Assembly: GCA_964441235.1 (NCBI GenBank)
Contig: CAYTUQ010000032.1
Coordinates: 1-40,874 of the forward strand
From: BS750m-G69 sp964441235
GTDB taxonomy: Bacteria; Fidelibacterota; UBA2242
Direction of reading: 5' to 3'
DNA length: 40,874 nt
Shown: positions 7,893 through 16,665 of the stretch, one piece after another
Layout of the letters: every line of letters begins with the position of its first letter
Position numbering within the stretch: position 1 is the stretch's first letter
Position numbers and translations under genes: made by a program
Notes under the pieces: generated by a model
Told to the model about the DNA's origin: nothing
Seen by the model: only the letters and a program-made list of their open reading frames with translations
The model's database searches: none

Positions 7893-9131
7893 TCAGCTCA
7901 ATAGGTTAAGTGCAATTAAACAAGTGAGTAGAGAAAAATCCACTAGTTGCTGTATTTCTACAAATTCATTAGCAACATGATAAGCCTTATCATCCCCGGG
8001 TCCCCAACCAACTGAAATCACCCCATTCAGATTTAGAGTTTTAGCAAATGTGCCACCTCCCATACCAAAGGGCTTCGGTACAAAACCTAATACCTCTTTA
8101 GAATTGTTTTGAATAGCGTGAACTAATTCGTTATCTGGATCTATGGCATGCGGTTCATTCCACGACATCACTTCAATCTCAAACTTACCATTTTCTACTT
8201 TATCAATACATTGTTGCAGCTGATTCAATACATTTTCTTTCGTCATGCCGGGAACAGTTCGAATATCCAGATAAATCATACAAGTACCTGGAACAATATT
8301 CGGAGCAGCACCACCGTGAATTTCACCAAGATTCAGCGATGGGTGACCGAGCACTGGATGTACTTCATAGTCGAATTTTAAATTTTCAATTTCATTAACT
8401 AACTTTGCCATCATATAAACAGCATTAATTCCACGTTCTGGTGTCGAGCCATGTGCTTGCTTACCAATTGCTTTTATTTTAAAAATAGTACGCCCCTTTT
8501 CCGCAACATCTATTGACTTCATATTTTCACCAATATCAGGTACTACAGCATAAGTTGGATTAATTAATTTTTCTTCAAGTAAGTAGCCAATACCATAATC
8601 AATACCGTCAGGATCCTCGGCTTCCTCATCAGCAAGAGCAGCGATTAAAAGTTCACCTTTAAGCTGCTTATCAAGTTTCAACTTTTTCAAAACCTCTGCA
8701 GCAATTATAATAGAGACAAGCGGCCCCTTATCGTCCAGTGTACCTCTGCCAAAAAGCTTGCCGTCCTTTTCTTTAACCTCGTAAGGTTCAGTATCCCAGC
8801 CCTCCCCTGCTGGAACCACATCCATGTGACCGGGCATTAAAAGTCGCTTACCACTAATATTCATACCGAGCTTTCCGATAATATTAGGACGTCCTTCCAT
8901 CCGTGAAAATTCATCGTAAGGAATACCAATTTTATCAAGTTCTCTCTTGACTATTTTAGCTACTCGATATTCTTCACCACGAAATTTAAGGTATGGATGA
9001 TCGGGAAGTTTTTCCGATACAACATTTACCGTCTTTTCTCTTACCATTTCAGTAACTAAATCAATAATACGATTCCCAATCTCATCGTGATGGTCATCAA
9101 AGTACTGTTTAACAAGGGCTTTTGTCTCCAT
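7893..9131 (-). CDS. M20-family metallopeptidase (dipeptidase/deacylase type)
   Basis: About 412 residues, cytoplasmic. M20 metal-site motifs are in order: MPGHMDVVPAG (H and D), GRGTLDDKGP (bridging Asp), ALADEEAED (catalytic Glu and ligand Glu) and VVPDIGE (Asp ligand), with GKQAHGSTPERG in the dimerisation domain and FGMGGGTFAK near the C-terminus. It resembles PepV/Sapep-type dipeptidases and ArgE/DapE relatives; the exact substrate is unclear. I start at the ATG at 9129-9131, five bases after AGGAG. The GTG two codons upstream lies inside that ribosome site. No arginine or lysine biosynthesis genes are nearby, so peptide catabolism is the likelier role. Confidence 0.85.
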   Translation of the reverse strand: METKALVKQYFDDHHDEIGNRIIDLVTEMVREKTVNVVSEKLPDHPYLKFRGEEYRVAKIVKRELDKIGIPYDEFSRMEGRPNIIGKLGMNISGKRLLMPGHMDVVPAGEGWDTEPYEVKEKDGKLFGRGTLDDKGPLVSIIIAAEVLKKLKLDKQLKGELLIAALADEEAEDPDGIDYGIGYLLEEKLINPTYAVVPDIGENMKSIDVAEKGRTIFKIKAIGKQAHGSTPERGINAVYMMAKLVNEIENLKFDYEVHPVLGHPSLNLGEIHGGAAPNIVPGTCMIYLDIRTVPGMTKENVLNQLQQCIDKVENGKFEIEVMSWNEPHAIDPDNELVHAIQNNSKEVLGFVPKPFGMGGGTFAKTLNLNGVISVGWGPGDDKAYHVANEFVEIQQLVDFSLLTCLIALNLLS

Positions 9132-9747
9132 TTTCACTCCTATTAATACATTTTATTAAGCAAAATTTACTAAAGCCACATAATCCTCAAACTGCATAGA
9201 ACATTTCGTTGCCGTGCTTTTTCTTGAAGATATTAAAACTCTATAAGATAAATCTTTCATCGGAAGCCAATTTAATTGAGTATTATCAAAATGGCAAAGT
9301 CAAAATAAGGTTTTAGAAAACACGTTTCTCCAAAGGAGTTCTTTGAACCGCATTTGGCTTTAGCCGAAGACTAAACGGGTTTTAGTATGATCATAAGAAT
9401 AAATGTATTTTCGTTAATGAAATAACCCTGAAAACTAAATTGTTTTTTTGCTATTATAAATTAGTGTCGAGCCGCCTGATTCGATATTAAATACAACCAT
9501 CACGAGTGAACTCACAACGGAATACTAAATAACCATCTCATTTTATTACAAGAATAATCACTCGCATAAAGAATCATGTACCAGTAATAAAACTTGATTT
9601 TTATTGAGGAGGGCACTTTGAAAAGAAGGAGAATAGCAAGTTACTTTAATAAAATGTTGTGTTAGTCTTTTAATTTGAATAACTTTTAAAATAAGTAGAT
9701 TTATGGAATGAGATTGAATTTATAAATAACTCGAGGGGCGAAGTTAA
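9132..9747. other. 616-base gap without a recognisable gene
   Basis: Both strands are broken by stops. It contains a short palindromic element (9345-9385) and the promoter regions of the flanking divergent genes. A 15-codon frame near 9618 with a nearby GAGGAGG is too short to call. Confidence 0.5.
9345..9385. repeat. Short palindromic intergenic element
   Basis: AACCG (9346-9350) and CGGGTT (9376-9381) flank an inner hairpin GGCT-TT-AGCC (9356-9365). It is a compact imperfect palindrome in a non-coding gap, similar in style to the other mini-hairpins in this window. Confidence 0.35.
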
Positions 9748-10074
9748 TTGAATTTGGAAAACATTATTGATGCAATACGCCACAATCGAATACGAATCAC
9801 AGACCATGCTGATGAAGAAGCACAAGCAGATAATCTCTCTTTTGAAGAAATCTTTATCAGTGTTTTACTAGGTGAAATTATTGAAGACTATCTAGATGAC
9901 GAACCTTATCCAAGTTGCCTCATCTATGGTGAAACTTTTAGTAAAGAGCCAATTCACAGCGTTTGGGCTTATAATCATAAAAACAAATGGGCTGTCTTAA
10001 TTACTGTTTATCGACCTGATCCCAATCGTTGGATTGACTGGCGTACAAGGAGGTTAAAAAATGCTTCCCTTTAA
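9748..10074 (+). CDS. DUF4258 family protein (probable toxin partner)
   Basis: 108 residues. RITDHADEEAQADNLSFEEI is the N-terminal signature of DUF4258, a small RelE/BrnT-like fold. The C-terminal half has WAYNHKNKWAVLITVYRPDP followed by WIDWRTRRL, typical of the family. It starts at TTG (9748) after GAGGGGCGAAG; no ATG fits. Its last 14 bases overlap the start of a YgiT-type zinc-finger gene, the usual arrangement of a two-gene toxin-antitoxin unit. Toxic activity (mRNA cleavage) is inferred from fold and context only. Confidence 0.82.
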   Translation: MNLENIIDAIRHNRIRITDHADEEAQADNLSFEEIFISVLLGEIIEDYLDDEPYPSCLIYGETFSKEPIHSVWAYNHKNKWAVLITVYRPDPNRWIDWRTRRLKNASL

Positions 10075-10306
10075 TCAATGCCCGGTATGCGGCGGAGAAA
10101 TTGTTAAAAAAGATGTTGAAAAATTGCTACGCGGTGGAAATCATACAGCAGTGGTAAAAGCAAAGGCTGAGGTCTGTTTGCACTGTGGTGAACGCTTATA
10201 TTCAAAAGAAACTATCAGCCGTTTTGAGCAAATTCGCAACAAGCTTGCAAGCTATGAAGTAGAAGACTTTCAACCTCTGGGAAAATCATTTCAAGTTGCG
10301 GATTAA
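10061..10306 (+). CDS. YgiT-type zinc-finger protein (probable antitoxin)
   Basis: 81 residues. It has two CxxC pairs (CPVCGG at 7-12 and CLHCGE at 39-44) that should bind one zinc, as in the N-terminal domain of MqsA/YgiT. The C-terminus SRFEQIRNKLASYE is helical. It lacks the DNA-binding Xre domain of full MqsA, so it may neutralise its partner by contact alone. AAGGAGG lies before the ATG inside the upstream gene, and the 14-base overlap implies coupled translation. Confidence 0.85.
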   Translation: MLPFNQCPVCGGEIVKKDVEKLLRGGNHTAVVKAKAEVCLHCGERLYSKETISRFEQIRNKLASYEVEDFQPLGKSFQVAD

Positions 10307-10386
10307 ACACAAATAACGGCTGGCTTTCCTGTATATCAAAAAGAGCGCAATTCTATAAATGGAATTTTCTAATCTCAATTTTATAG

Positions 10387-10545
10387 GGCTCATTCGACAT
10401 CTTCATCATAAGTCTATTTGTTGTTATTATTGCTTGGTGGAAGGAGATTTATCATTTTATCTTGATGATGAGTTTGATGGGAGTTGTTAACTTTTTCTTA
10501 AATTTACAATTAAAACATTATTTTGCACATGGTGTGGTGTTATAG
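10387..10545 (+). pseudogene. Remnant of a membrane protein, PAP2-phosphatase-like
   Basis: A start-less open frame of 52 codons reads GSFDIFIISLFVVIIAWWKE, then VVNFFLNLQLKHYFAHG, then TAG. The spacing of the tryptophan-lysine, the glycine-rich helix and the N-x-x-L-K ending resembles the first half of type 2 phosphatidic acid phosphatases, where LK is normally followed by x-x-F-x-R-x-R-P. Here the arginine motif is missing. A similar IIGSFSIFLLPIG stretch occurs at 10650-10690. I infer decayed copies; the family call is tentative. Confidence 0.35.
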
Positions 10546-10875
10546 GAGTATTTTTTAGAACGATCATAATTCTATCAAACATCGAAGAATACATTGTAAA
10601 TTCTTACATGTTTTTTAAAATCTAAATTGAGTGATTATAATCTTAACATCATCGGTTCATTCAGCATCTTTCTCTTACCTATTGGGTCTTCCGCATACTT
10701 TTTATATTTTTTGCACCCGCCTGCTAAAACGGAGTGGCGGGCAGGCAAACAGCAGTGTCTCATAGAGATCCCTTGGGGATTTGTGTTATATAAATCTCTC
10801 AATCTAGGTAAAAAATAAAGCTTTAATAAACTTAATTATGAATTTATTTCTTCCCACATAATTGAACTGGTGGAG
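10546..10875. other. Gene-free stretch with repeat sequence
   Basis: No intact gene. It contains the short open stretch YNLNIIGSFSIFLLPIG (from 10629), interrupted by a GC-rich hairpin element, and the 3' flank of the convergent outer-membrane gene. Confidence 0.4.
10716..10786. repeat. GC-rich hairpin plus dispersed mini-repeat
   Basis: CCCGCC (10716-10721) and GGCGGG (10736-10741) form a hairpin with a 14-base loop. After it comes GAGATCCCTTGGGGAT, a member of the ATCCC-loop-GGGAT family also seen near 16590, 16410, 20045, 40345 and 40630. Confidence 0.45.
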
Positions 10876-12177
10876 CTAGAAGCTATACTTCACCTTCAGA
10901 TACAAATTATCATTCCTATCAAACTGCCCAAAAATAGTATCGCTATCACCTTCTAAAATATCTGCACCAAAAGTAATTGTAAAACTATCGGAAAAATTCC
11001 AATCCACCATAATCCGTGATAGAGATGACTTATTATCAATGTTATATAATGTTAGAATCATCGGTGATACTGTTTCGCTAAAAAATCTTCCCTTTATTAA
11101 TAGGCTGCCAATAGAGTTTTTTTCGTCATTAATTATCCCCTCTTCATAATCAAGTATCCTTTCCTGAATCGCCTGGATACCGATGTCAATATCACCGGTC
11201 AGCTGATAGTCCATTGCAAGCATACCCTGAACAAATCCTTTTTCCACTAACATTCCATTCGGCAGGTACTTTTGCTCCACTATATCAAAAGATCTTTCTG
11301 GATAGTATCCTCCCTCACCTCGAAAAACAAAAGTCCCAAAAGGTCTGGCGAAGTTAGCGCCGTAAAAAGTAACCCAGGGATGTGAAGGAGTAAGAACTAC
11401 TCCATTGGGTAAACCGTCACAATCACTCACTATTTGCTTAAAAAATACTGGCTTATCCTCTCTTATTTTAAGAAAGATAAATGACAAATCTGTTCCGAGC
11501 AAGAAAGTATTAAACTTGAATCCGTATTCAGCTTTTCTAAGCGAATTAACAGGCAATTCATCTTTTAAATAATTCATTGGAACTCTCATTGTCGTAGAAC
11601 TATATAGTGGAGGCAAATGTATACTAATAGAATCTGGTCTATAAAAAGACCAATCCCCATCAAAAGTGATATTCATTGGCTTAAACTCCGGAATCATAAG
11701 TGCTTCCAACGAGTGGTTTCCAAAGTGAAGCTTGGTATTGATCATAGTTGTTGCCATCCGAATATCATCAAAATCTTGAAGAAGAAAATAGGAAAGATCA
11801 AGAGGGTTCACAATATCATTAATGAAATAACCATCTGTTTTCCCCCAAACCACCTGCTGCTTTCCGATCCTGAAATCAACAAACGAACTGTAAATATCCA
11901 AGTATGCTTCTCTTAAACTTATAATACTTTTTTCTGCATCCGCCACATCATTCAAAATATCAACAGAAGCAAAACCATAAACATTATCACCCCAGAGCTC
12001 GGAATTCAGTCGGAGTCTATTACGCAGAAGCATGGCATCATTTGGCATATCTATTCTGAAAACGCTATGATTTCTAACAAATCCATGAAATTCAACCTGT
12101 GCAAAAATAACATTGTAAACAGAGAGGATAAAAATCAATACAAATACTATGGAAACAACTCTTATTCTTCGATTCAT
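10876..12177 (-). CDS. Outer-membrane beta-barrel protein (DUF1302-like)
   Basis: 433 residues. A signal peptide ends near VIFAQVEF (about residue 27). It then shows alternating beta-strand character throughout, RLRLNSELWGDN and DFRIGKQQVVWGKTDG, the latter typical of DUF1302/porin-like barrels near the N-terminus. The C-terminus ends in YLKVKYSF with a terminal phenylalanine, the outer-membrane insertion signal. The start ATG overlaps the TGA of the LolA-like gene by four bases (ATGA), so the two are co-translated. With the RND transporter upstream it is the likely outer-membrane partner of an envelope lipid or hydrophobic-compound export route; that role is inferred from context. Confidence 0.75.
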   Translation of the reverse strand: MNRRIRVVSIVFVLIFILSVYNVIFAQVEFHGFVRNHSVFRIDMPNDAMLLRNRLRLNSELWGDNVYGFASVDILNDVADAEKSIISLREAYLDIYSSFVDFRIGKQQVVWGKTDGYFINDIVNPLDLSYFLLQDFDDIRMATTMINTKLHFGNHSLEALMIPEFKPMNITFDGDWSFYRPDSISIHLPPLYSSTTMRVPMNYLKDELPVNSLRKAEYGFKFNTFLLGTDLSFIFLKIREDKPVFFKQIVSDCDGLPNGVVLTPSHPWVTFYGANFARPFGTFVFRGEGGYYPERSFDIVEQKYLPNGMLVEKGFVQGMLAMDYQLTGDIDIGIQAIQERILDYEEGIINDEKNSIGSLLIKGRFFSETVSPMILTLYNIDNKSSLSRIMVDWNFSDSFTITFGADILEGDSDTIFGQFDRNDNLYLKVKYSF

Positions 12178-12971
12178 TTTACCCTGCCCCGCTGCAGCGT
12201 TGTTGTTGTAAACACTTGATCGTTTATTTCAACATTATAGTTTAATTCTTCAATCTCTATTACAGTTTGGTGATTTTTATTAAAATTGTTCATGTGGAGT
12301 TTAAAAGGAGTCCATATATTATTAACATTCCGAAAGTCAGTTGCCTTTAATTCTTTGAGAAGTTTTCCTTTCTTATCATAAAAATCAACCCTGGATACAA
12401 CCCACTTTTCAGGAACTACCCAACCAATTTTTTTACTATACATATCATTTTTATCAACCGGAATGGACTCGATCTTGTAACATTTAACACCTTCCCTTTC
12501 CTCTTCACCAAGGAGCTTATGTGTATCCTCATCGATGTTGCGTCCACCCATATCGTCATATGTAAAGTCAGTACCCATGAAGTAATCGTTTTTACTTTCT
12601 CCGGCTATTCTACGTATTTTTTTCAATGCCGGTAAGTATAGCCAACGATCATCATCTTTCTTAGTATCTTTGTAACTCCAAAGAAGCAATCCTGTACCCC
12701 TTATATCAGGTGGATATTCAAAGAAGATAAGAGCCTTAGTATCAATTCCTTTCTCACCATCGTATGATTTTTCATACCTCAGTACATCACGAACACGCTT
12801 CTTGCCCTTCTTATTGATCAAAGTCATTTTAGTTTTTCCATACTGGCTATTAACACTCCGCTGTTCATCAACTTTTACCATTATATCCCTTCCAGTTAAC
12901 TGCGAATAACCGAACTCAGTTAAAGAAAATAGAAATATTATCATAATAAAAAATATAAACACTTTTTTCAT
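12174..12971 (-). CDS. LolA-like outer-membrane lipoprotein-sorting protein
   Basis: About 265 residues. A signal peptide (MKKVFIFFIMIIFLFSL) is followed by GRDIMVKVDEQR, the usual opening of this periplasmic LolA/LppX-like family, and by WLYLPALKKIRRIAGESKND with FMGTDFTYDDM, its most conserved core. The fold is a half-barrel that binds lipid-like ligands. I start at 12971 because GGAGG lies five bases upstream; an ATG four codons earlier lies before that ribosome site. It sits between an RND transporter and an outer-membrane barrel, so it probably ferries a hydrophobic cargo across the periplasm. Confidence 0.85.
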   Translation of the reverse strand: MKKVFIFFIMIIFLFSLTEFGYSQLTGRDIMVKVDEQRSVNSQYGKTKMTLINKKGKKRVRDVLRYEKSYDGEKGIDTKALIFFEYPPDIRGTGLLLWSYKDTKKDDDRWLYLPALKKIRRIAGESKNDYFMGTDFTYDDMGGRNIDEDTHKLLGEEEREGVKCYKIESIPVDKNDMYSKKIGWVVPEKWVVSRVDFYDKKGKLLKELKATDFRNVNNIWTPFKLHMNNFNKNHQTVIEIEELNYNVEINDQVFTTTTLQRGRVK

Positions 12972-12994
12972 TTCAACCTCCATTTTTTATAACC

Positions 12995-13018
12995 TTGCGA
13001 AAGTTTAAAACTTCGCAA
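12995..13018 (-). promoter_or_regulatory. Intra-operon hairpin before the LolA-like gene
   Basis: Plus-strand TTGCGAAAGT (12995-13004) and ACTTCGCAA (13010-13018) form a stem with one bulged base, in the 52-base gap before the LolA-like gene. There is no T-run. It may set mRNA stability or processing between the inner-membrane and periplasmic genes. Confidence 0.4.
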
Positions 13019-13023
13019 TGTTT

Positions 13024-13350
13024 TCAACACTTCTTTCTCCCCCACGCTGCCATCATAATCGAAGGAGTCATTACCAATCCAAGCAAAAATGCTTTTAAGA
13101 AATTTCTCTTAAACTTAAACTCAGCTATACCGGCAAACTGCAGGCATATAATTATATAAATTACAATAATAATACTCAGATTACTCAAGCAGAAATTTCC
13201 TATACTCAGCCACCAATCAGAATTGTATGTTGGAAGTCCTGTCAGCCAATTATATAACTTTATAAATCCCTTTATAATCCAATAAACAACTATTAATAAT
13301 GCAGGAATGAAGAAAATTTTTGAAAATATTTTATCTCTTTTATCTGTCAT
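13024..13350 (-). CDS. Small membrane protein of unknown function
   Basis: About 108 residues from the ATG at 13350. Three hydrophobic segments are visible: ALLIVVYWIIKGFIKLY, CLSNLSIIIVIYIIICLQF and FLLGLVMTPSIMMAAW. The tail is basic, ending GRKKC. The start is uncertain: an ATG two codons earlier and a TTG at 13371 are in frame, but AAGAG is spaced best for 13350. It overlaps the end of the RND gene by about 11 bases, so it belongs to that operon. I do not recognise the family; it could be an accessory subunit of the transporter. Confidence 0.65.
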   Translation of the reverse strand: MTDKRDKIFSKIFFIPALLIVVYWIIKGFIKLYNWLTGLPTYNSDWWLSIGNFCLSNLSIIIVIYIIICLQFAGIAEFKFKRNFLKAFLLGLVMTPSIMMAAWGRKKC

Positions 13351-15631
13351 TGCCATTACTCTTTTTACCAAAAATGAAAGCCGGTTTTACAAGCACCAAC
13401 AGTGCCGGCATTACCGACAATGCTCCAAGCAAGCAGCCGGTAATTGAAAATACAATTAAAAACCCAAAAAAGTAAATAGGCAAAAAACCGGAAATTGTCA
13501 ACACTGAAAATCCAACAATAACCGAAAGCGCATTATAGATAATTCCTTTTCCGCTGGTCGTCAAAGTTAGAGTAACTGCCTTTTCTGCGCTGGCACCTTT
13601 TTTAACTTCCAGCCTATACCGATACAAGAAATGAATCGTATAATCAATTCCAACGCCTATCATAATACTTGAAAGCATTACCGTCGCCATATTTAAATCA
13701 ATATGAAAGTAGCCCATTAATCCAAATACCATAAGAATTGCACCACTAAGAGGAACAATTGATAATAATCCACCTACGATAGATCTAAAAATTACTGCAC
13801 TTACCAGGCAAACAAAAAAGATGGAAAGTATAAGACTTCTAATTTGTCCCTTAACCACTAAATCCGACAATACACCGATAAAAGATGTAACACCAGTAAC
13901 AAATGGGAAGTTTTCTTCACCGAGCTCTTTTTTAATAAACATCCTCGTATCATTAAACAACTTGAATGCCGCTGCAGAACTGGATTCATTTACTCTCGCT
14001 AATATCTGTGCTTGCTCATAATCGTAATCCACAAAATGATCCATATCCTCAGGATCACCTGTTAGAGAATAGAGAAATAGATATTGAGCAACTTCCTCAC
14101 GAGTTTTGGGAATTACTTTATATTCAGCACTATCGCCATGGAATGCTTTATTCATTAATTTCAGATGGTCAACTATAGATGATGTTTGAGTTATATTATC
14201 CTTTTCATCTAAAAAGTCAGTCAAGCGCTCAATTTTCTTTAAAAATTCCGGCGATTTAATATCACCCTTTGCCAGAATTTCCAGCTGTGATGAACCACCA
14301 AATTCTTTATCTATTACCTCATTCGCCCTGCGAATCTCTGATGATTTTCTGAAGAAGTAAATTGGATTTGTATCCACATTGATCTTTGTTATCCCTGTCG
14401 AAATAGTCAGGATGATTAGAGCAACAATCAGTAGGAAACTTAATTTATGCTGCGTAAATAGATTCCCCCATTTGCTTAGAAATCTGTTCATTTTTTCTGA
14501 TGAATTTCCCTCTGCTAAAAAGACAGGATAATCCAGGAATTTTAAAGCCGCCGGTACAAAAGTTAGACTTAGAATAAAAGCTGTTGCAATTCCAAAAGAG
14601 ACTAATAGACCTAATTGCCTTGCCGGCGGGAGAATATGAGATTGAAGACTTAAAAATCCGATCAAAGTAGTAATACCAGCTAAAAATACAGGCGTCTGGA
14701 GATGTTGAAGCGTTGATTTGATAATCAGGTCTTTAGTTCTATAACTATTTTTCTTATACTCTTCAAAATAATGTGCAACAATGTGAATACTATAATCATT
14801 GGCAATGGCAATCAACATTACGGGTATCATTACCCCAATAAAAGTGAATTTGATCCCGAGCAATGCCATCAACCCGATCATATTAATAATACTCATAATA
14901 ACAACTATAAAAGGTAAAAATGCACCGATCCAGCTTCGAAAACAAAAAACTAATAAAAATATCATCAGCACAATTCCAAATGGGAAAAGCATTTTCATGT
15001 CTGAGTGCATTGTATTAGTAACTTCATGACGAGTAAGAGGCATTCCTGCAATATGGATTTGCTCAGGTCCTTCATATTTTTTAACTATCTTATTAAATAA
15101 AAATGATATTTCGTCGTCATCATTTTCTCCATTTGTTAATTCCAGAATGGAAATAATAGCCGCCTTCTTGAAATCTTTCGATACAATATTCCCATAAAGC
15201 ATTTTATTATCTATAATGCGCTGTTTAATCGCTTCTACCCGTTTGGCAGTCTCTGGAAAACCCTCGAAAAGTTCACCAACTTCAAATCCATCTTCAGTAG
15301 CTTTAATATCAACAGCATTGGTCAACGATAAGACTTTCTCAACCATTTCGATTTCTTCTATTTCTGATGTTATATCATAAAATTTTTTAAGAGTGTTCTT
15401 ACTAAAAATATCTTCGGAAGAAATTGACATAACTATTAAATCTGAGCCGCCAAATATATCCTCCATTTCATTCATAGAAACAATTATGTCAAAATCTGTC
15501 GGAAACATGGCTTTCAAATCTGGCTCGATCTCAAGTTTTGGAATATTCCAGCCCATTAATACTGTTATTAAAATGCAGAAAGCAATAATAGTCTTCGGAA
15601 ATTTTAACACAAAATCAATCCAATTCTTCAT
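13340..15631 (-). CDS. RND/MMPL-family transporter
   Basis: About 763 residues from the ATG at 15631; an in-frame ATG at 15703 would overlap the TetR gene and add a polar leader before the first membrane helix, so I prefer the shorter form. The protein has the duplicated MMPL layout: one N-terminal helix, a large periplasmic loop with GGSDLIVMSISS, five helices with IAIANDYSIHIVAHYFEEY, then a second helix and loop with FGGSSQLEILAKG and five helices with MIGVGIDYTIHFLYRYR. The two D-Y motifs are in the proton-relay position. Relatives export lipids and hydrophobic compounds. The gene follows the TetR regulator by 16 bases. Confidence 0.88.
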   Translation of the reverse strand: MKNWIDFVLKFPKTIIAFCILITVLMGWNIPKLEIEPDLKAMFPTDFDIIVSMNEMEDIFGGSDLIVMSISSEDIFSKNTLKKFYDITSEIEEIEMVEKVLSLTNAVDIKATEDGFEVGELFEGFPETAKRVEAIKQRIIDNKMLYGNIVSKDFKKAAIISILELTNGENDDDEISFLFNKIVKKYEGPEQIHIAGMPLTRHEVTNTMHSDMKMLFPFGIVLMIFLLVFCFRSWIGAFLPFIVVIMSIINMIGLMALLGIKFTFIGVMIPVMLIAIANDYSIHIVAHYFEEYKKNSYRTKDLIIKSTLQHLQTPVFLAGITTLIGFLSLQSHILPPARQLGLLVSFGIATAFILSLTFVPAALKFLDYPVFLAEGNSSEKMNRFLSKWGNLFTQHKLSFLLIVALIILTISTGITKINVDTNPIYFFRKSSEIRRANEVIDKEFGGSSQLEILAKGDIKSPEFLKKIERLTDFLDEKDNITQTSSIVDHLKLMNKAFHGDSAEYKVIPKTREEVAQYLFLYSLTGDPEDMDHFVDYDYEQAQILARVNESSSAAAFKLFNDTRMFIKKELGEENFPFVTGVTSFIGVLSDLVVKGQIRSLILSIFFVCLVSAVIFRSIVGGLLSIVPLSGAILMVFGLMGYFHIDLNMATVMLSSIMIGVGIDYTIHFLYRYRLEVKKGASAEKAVTLTLTTSGKGIIYNALSVIVGFSVLTISGFLPIYFFGFLIVFSITGCLLGALSVMPALLVLVKPAFIFGKKSNGNDR

Positions 15632-15647
15632 CTTCCATTCCAGTTCA

Positions 15648-16286
15648 TCATTTTTCCTCAATAAATGATAAATTAAAAGATTTACCCTTTTCCATAAGTC
15701 CATTCATGACAATATCTACAAACACCTTCATTATATCCGAAACTGAATAGGGAGCCTGTATTAGAAGCTCCGGTTGAAAGACCGTCTGAACAATCTTCAT
15801 AATAAGTGTAATTGTGAATTTTAAATTAATATCCTTACGTATGAGTCCCATATTTTGTGCTTTCACAAGACTATCATTAAGACTTACTATTGTGCTTGTT
15901 TCGAAATCCTCTACCTCCTTCCAAATTTTCGGATAATATAGTTTAACATCATATATAAATTCCGTACTATTTAATGAAATTTGCTTTTGAATCGTACTAA
16001 GAATTACAAATACCATTTTCAACGGATCATGGTTATCTGTTTTAATTGTCTTCACGCTATCAAATAGCTGTCGGTAGTTGTAATACAATACCTCTTCAAC
16101 AAATTCCTCTTTCGACCTGAAATATTTATAAATTGTTTTTTTACTGACTTTAAAATCTGCACATAATTTTTCTACGGTAAAGTTTCGGATGCCTTTAGAC
16201 ATGAGCTGCTGTGTGGCATATTTGATAACCGGTCTCATTTTTTCCGGCAGTTCTTTTTTACCCATTGGAAACGTTTCTTGTTTCAT
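15648..16286 (-). CDS. TetR/AcrR-family transcriptional regulator
   Basis: 212 residues. The N-terminal helix-turn-helix reads FTVEKLCADFKVSKKTIYKY, then FRSKEEFVEEVL, the hallmark of TetR DNA-binding domains. The C-terminal ligand domain is divergent, as usual. It is the first gene of the RND/LolA-like/outer-membrane operon and probably represses it, with release by a hydrophobic ligand or cargo. A perfect palindrome GAAACGTTTC lies just inside its own coding start (about 16268-16277) and could be an operator. The ATG at 16286 has a GGAG that is rather far upstream, so the start is less certain. Confidence 0.85.
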   Translation of the reverse strand: MKQETFPMGKKELPEKMRPVIKYATQQLMSKGIRNFTVEKLCADFKVSKKTIYKYFRSKEEFVEEVLYYNYRQLFDSVKTIKTDNHDPLKMVFVILSTIQKQISLNSTEFIYDVKLYYPKIWKEVEDFETSTIVSLNDSLVKAQNMGLIRKDINLKFTITLIMKIVQTVFQPELLIQAPYSVSDIMKVFVDIVMNGLMEKGKSFNLSFIEEK

Positions 16287-16398
16287 ACGTTTACAATTTA
16301 GTAATTAATCTCCATATTTGTCAAGAACTTTTTTCACCTGAAATAGCACACGGATTTACAACATGAATTATTTATTCAAGAGTCCACTAAAGAAAGCC

Positions 16399-16455
16399 AC
16401 ATACCAGAGGCATCCCGTTGGGAAAATGCACATGCCGAAGGCATCCCCTTAGGAA
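16399..16455. repeat. Dispersed mini-repeats, two tandem copies
   Basis: AGAGGCATCCCGTTGGGAAAAT and GAAGGCATCCCCTTAGGAAAAA follow one another. Each has a small GGCATCCC-loop-GGGA-type core shared with copies elsewhere in the window. Confidence 0.5.
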
Positions 16456-16568
16456 AAATTCTTTTTATAATTTCAATATGACAAAGAGATGTCCTTGATA
16501 AAATTAACGTGTGTTTTTTATCGTAAGATCCGTCTGGAAGGAGTTTTAAAAAAACCTTTTTTCTCTTT

Positions 16569-16610
16569 ATCTCAAAGAGATGTCTTCGACAGAGATCCCG
16601 TTGGGATAAG
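16569..16610. repeat. Triple mini-hairpin repeat
   Basis: Three short palindromes lie in a row: ATCTC-AAA-GAGAT, TGTC-TTC-GACA and ATCCC-GTT-GGGAT. The first recurs as ATCTC-TTT-GAGAT near 40350 and the third recurs at several sites. Confidence 0.55.
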
Positions 16611-16665
16611 CGTACTCTTTCAATCGTTTTATAAAGAATGATCTTAGTATTTTACTTTTCAAACA

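Noticed and set aside
10627..10818. 63-codon plus-strand frame
   Set aside because: Runs through a GC-rich hairpin and mini-repeat; starts at a weak codon without a ribosome site. Only its first part may be a gene remnant.
13340..15703. Longer RND start at 15703
   Set aside because: Overlaps the TetR gene by 56 bases and adds a polar leader; the ATG at 15631 directly precedes the first membrane helix region.
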